This document shows positions 61,982 to 64,000 of a stretch of DNA of 64,000 nucleotides, in pieces. How positions within the stretch are numbered: the stretch's first letter is position 1; every line of letters starts with the position of its first letter. Below the pieces are notes generated by a model, which was not told the DNA's origin, did not search any database, and saw nothing but the letters and a program-made list of their open reading frames with translations. The position numbers and the translations under genes are program-made. The stretch comes from Bacillota bacterium (GTDB lineage: Bacteria > Bacillota > Clostridia > Acetivibrionales > JANLFN01), in NCBI GenBank assembly GCA_023421675.1, contig JAEZTC010000013.1, positions 186,001 through 250,000 of the forward strand. The letters are read 5' to 3'.

Positions 61982-62749
61982 ATGCTTTTTGATTCACATG
62001 CACATTATGATGATAATAAGTTTGATCAGGACAGGCAGGATGTTATAGAAAAAGTCAGACAATCGGGAGTCGCTTTTATTGTAAATGCAGCTTCCAACAT
62101 ACCATCTTCAATAGATAGTATAGCCCTTTCGCAAGAATATGAATTTATATATGCTGCAGTTGGGGTACACCCTCAAGATGTTGAAGGTATGAATGATAAT
62201 GTTATATCAATGCTTGCTGATTTTGCCCGGGAACCTAAAGTAGTGGCGATTGGTGAGATCGGTTTGGACTACCATTATGATGATGTCCCAAAACCGCTTC
62301 AAAAACATTGGTTCGCAAGGCAGATACTACTCGCTAGAGAACTTAAGCTGCCTATAATAATACATGACAGGGAATCCCATGAGGATATACTTAAAATAGT
62401 AAAAAAGGAAAACGCCAAAGAAGTGGGAGGAGTCTTTCACTGCTTTTCCGGCAGCGTTGAGATGGCCCGTGAAGTGCTGGATAATAATTTCTACATATCC
62501 ATAGGAGGAGTCGCAACCTTTAAGAATGCAAAAAAAATAGTCGATGTAATAAGGGCTATTCCGTCGGACAGGCTTCTTATTGAAACCGACAGTCCGTATC
62601 TTGCACCAGAACCATTCAGGGGGACGCGTAACGACTCCAGCTATATTAGATATACAGCTATGAAAGTAGCTGAGATACGGGAAGATTCTTTTGAGAATAT
62701 AGCACGTATTACATGCGAAAATGCAAAAAGACTTTTTAACATAGAATAG
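61982..62749 (+). CDS. tatD: TatD-family metal-dependent DNase
   Basis: 255 residues from ATG 61982 (GGGG). MLFDSHAHYDD, GEIGLDYHYD, IHDRESHED, FHCFSGS and ETDSPYLAPEP provide the full metal ligand set. 3'-5' exonuclease or similar. Earlier in-frame starts at 61955 and 61970 lack family similarity. Confidence 0.94.
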   Translation: MLFDSHAHYDDNKFDQDRQDVIEKVRQSGVAFIVNAASNIPSSIDSIALSQEYEFIYAAVGVHPQDVEGMNDNVISMLADFAREPKVVAIGEIGLDYHYDDVPKPLQKHWFARQILLARELKLPIIIHDRESHEDILKIVKKENAKEVGGVFHCFSGSVEMAREVLDNNFYISIGGVATFKNAKKIVDVIRAIPSDRLLIETDSPYLAPEPFRGTRNDSSYIRYTAMKVAEIREDSFENIARITCENAKRLFNIE

Positions 62750-62780
62750 AATTCAATAAGCCAATGATTGGGGGTTGCAT

Positions 62781-63482
62781 ATGAAAAAGCTTATTCTTGT
62801 AATGGTATGCATAATAGTGCTTGCAATTTTTATTGCACTGAACTATTTGCTTTGGGACAGGGATAACAAAATTCAAAGTTTTCAAGACCTCAACTCAAGT
62901 AAGAGTGTTAGTATTGATGCACTTACAGATAAAATTAAAAACCTTGATGAGACTGTAAGACAGCTTAATTCAACAGTAGATAGTCTGGAATCAAAGAACA
63001 AGGAATTATTTAATTCAAATACAGAGCTTGACTCGGATAAAACAAAACTTCAGTCTCAAATTCAAAATTTGAATGCTGCAATATCAAGATTAAAGCTCTC
63101 AGCAAACCTTGATGTCCTTCAGAATAATATAAGAAAATGGACTGAGAGTTTGGAAAAGGGACAATACGATGTATCGTACAGACTCATGGATACTGAGTCT
63201 ATAAACATCGATGCTTTTAAAAGTATGGATGGTTTCAGCGGTTACTTTAAAAATAATATAAAAAGTATTAGTATAAAATCCATAAAGCTTGCGATAGATG
63301 AAATACCTGCAGATAAGGCCGGTAATATCATATATAAGATAGTTTTTGATATAAAAAAGACGGATAATGCTGATGCTACAGATCAGTTTTTCACCGAGGG
63401 TCAAAGTACAATGTATATGACGATAGGTTTTAATATTAAGAAAAACAATTGGGTAATAACAGCAATGACAAAAGCACTCTAA
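62781..63482 (+). CDS. Membrane-anchored coiled-coil protein of unknown function
   Basis: 233 residues. N-terminal helix (about 2-24), extracytoplasmic coiled coil (about 40-110; heptads LTDKIKNLDETVRQL, LQSQIQNLNAAIS), and a C-terminal domain (about 115-233) with the look of an NTF2/DUF4878-type fold (YDVSYRLMDTESIN). GGGGG before ATG 62781. Not recognised further. Confidence 0.8.
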   Translation: MKKLILVMVCIIVLAIFIALNYLLWDRDNKIQSFQDLNSSKSVSIDALTDKIKNLDETVRQLNSTVDSLESKNKELFNSNTELDSDKTKLQSQIQNLNAAISRLKLSANLDVLQNNIRKWTESLEKGQYDVSYRLMDTESINIDAFKSMDGFSGYFKNNIKSISIKSIKLAIDEIPADKAGNIIYKIVFDIKKTDNADATDQFFTEGQSTMYMTIGFNIKKNNWVITAMTKAL

Positions 63483-63494
63483 CAAGTAACAATT

Positions 63495-63528
63495 AAGGCA
63501 CACCAGATTTTAAGGTGTGCCTTTTTCT
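63495..63528 (+). terminator. Terminator after the coiled-coil gene
   Basis: GGCACACC (63497-63504) pairs with GGTGTGCC (63514-63521), then TTTTTC. Confidence 0.9.
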
Positions 63529-63702
63529 TTTGCATAACTTATGGTAATTAACATAATTATCACACTATTTATATGTACTCATATAATGATATTGTAGCAA
63601 ATCAATATTACAAGCAGAATTGAATGTTTACATAATCCGTACTAACAACTTGAATAACACGGGTTGTTTCAATTCAGTTTGGTTTAATTGGAGGGATTTT
63701 AT

Positions 63703-64000
63703 ATGTATCCGGAAAAAAATAAAAAGACTCTTGATAGTAGTGACAAACAACCACAACAGGAAAAAAATATACCGGTTCAGCAACCTATTCAACAGCCGGT
63801 TCCACAACCTATGCCTATGCCTATGCCTATGCCGATGCCGCAGCCTATGCCAATGCCGCAACCTATGCCGATGCCGCAACCTATGCCAATGCCACAGCCT
63901 ATGCCCCAGGCACCAGCTCCATGCCCTGATATGTGCGGTGGAATGCCGGAAATGGGAATGTGCGGAGATGGTATGATGATGCCTGGTATGTCACCAATGA
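63703..64000 (+). CDS. Met/Pro/Gln-repeat protein, N-terminal part (runs off window)
   Basis: 99 residues visible. GGAGGG before ATG 63703. Starts YPEKNKKTLD; residues about 25-70 are PQPMPMP repeats, followed by a Cys/Met/Gly region (CPDMCGGM, GMCGDGM). No signal peptide. Such M/P-rich proteins occur as spore coat proteins in clostridia; that is a guess here. A plus-strand ORF in another frame (Cys/Arg-rich) is a shadow of the repeats. Confidence 0.8.
   Translation, partial: MYPEKNKKTLDSSDKQPQQEKNIPVQQPIQQPVPQPMPMPMPMPMPQPMPMPQPMPMPQPMPMPQPMPQAPAPCPDMCGGMPEMGMCGDGMMMPGMSPM
63805..63906 (+). repeat. Coding tandem repeat, 18-nt unit
   Basis: Units of the form CARCCTATGCCNATGCCR at 63841, 63859, 63877 and 63895 (last partial), preceded by a shorter CCTATG run. 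Repeat length is a multiple of three and encodes QPMPMP. Confidence 0.85.

Noticed and set aside
63805..63906. Tandem repeats as a CRISPR array
   Set aside because: Units are 18 nt without spacers and are coding; no cas genes.
63620..63976. Plus-strand Cys/Arg-rich ORF
   Set aside because: Another frame of the QPMPMP tandem repeat; the frame from ATG 63703 has the ribosome site and sensible composition.

Overview
The window reads as a chromosomal segment of a low-GC, spore-forming, anaerobic Clostridia member. The ATT/TTG-tolerant starts, strong AGGAGG ribosome sites, spmA/spmB, an AbrB/SpoVT-type regulator, clostridial ferredoxin and SLH proteins all fit. Gene content is closest to what I know of the cellulolytic Ruminiclostridium/Acetivibrio group; that placement is inference, as no 16S gene is present. 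I saw no rRNA, tRNA, CRISPR array, insertion sequence or prophage.

Layout. (1) 0-6.2 kb: branched-chain amino acid operon ilvB(partial)-ilvN-ilvC-leuA-cimA plus a small unknown gene. The matching leuC-leuD-leuB genes sit at 32.3-35.2 kb. LeuA and CimA are the entry enzymes for leucine and for threonine-independent isoleucine, and LeuCDB can serve both. (2) 6.2-14.2 kb: cell-envelope genes (L,D-transpeptidase, polytopic membrane protein, two zinc-ribbon membrane proteins, amidase, lipoprotein) and a HAD phosphatase with a glycerol-1-phosphate dehydrogenase. (3) 14.5-27.7 kb: a Tad/Flp-type pilus locus that starts with a Ser/Thr kinase fused to a degenerate TadZ-like ATPase. It continues with CpaF, TadB, TadC, a Flp-like pilin, two TadE-like proteins and a CpaB-like protein. 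An SLH protein and a 1641-residue secreted protein follow. (4) 27.8-32.2 kb: HxlR regulator, GNAT acetyltransferase, an unusual chemoreceptor with a C-terminal (cytoplasmic) sugar-binding-protein domain, and a divergent AraC regulator. (5) 35.3-41.4 kb: a LexA-like protein that has lost self-cleavage residues, divergent from a complete cyanophycin set (iadA, small membrane protein, cphB, cphA). (6) 41.5-48.0 kb: cofactor genes (folE, folP, folB, folK, birA, coaX). (7) 50.6-62.7 kb: a block matching the Bacillus yaaO-tmk-yaaQ-yaaR-holB-yaaT-yabB-yabC-abrB-metS-yabD order, with a ferredoxin and spmAB inserted. (8) 62.8-64.0 kb: a membrane-anchored coiled-coil protein and a truncated Met/Pro-repeat protein.

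The most interesting new signal is an RNA-like leader found twice, before the glycerol-1-phosphate dehydrogenase gene and before metG 48 kb away. Both copies share short conserved blocks, helices that keep pairing although sequence and length change, and a start-like tiny ORF. Next are the kinase-TadZ fusion at the head of the Tad locus, the chemoreceptor/binding-protein fusion, the degenerate LexA, three genes whose best start is ATT or ATA, and a pair of 52-nt repeats between the ferredoxin and trmN6.
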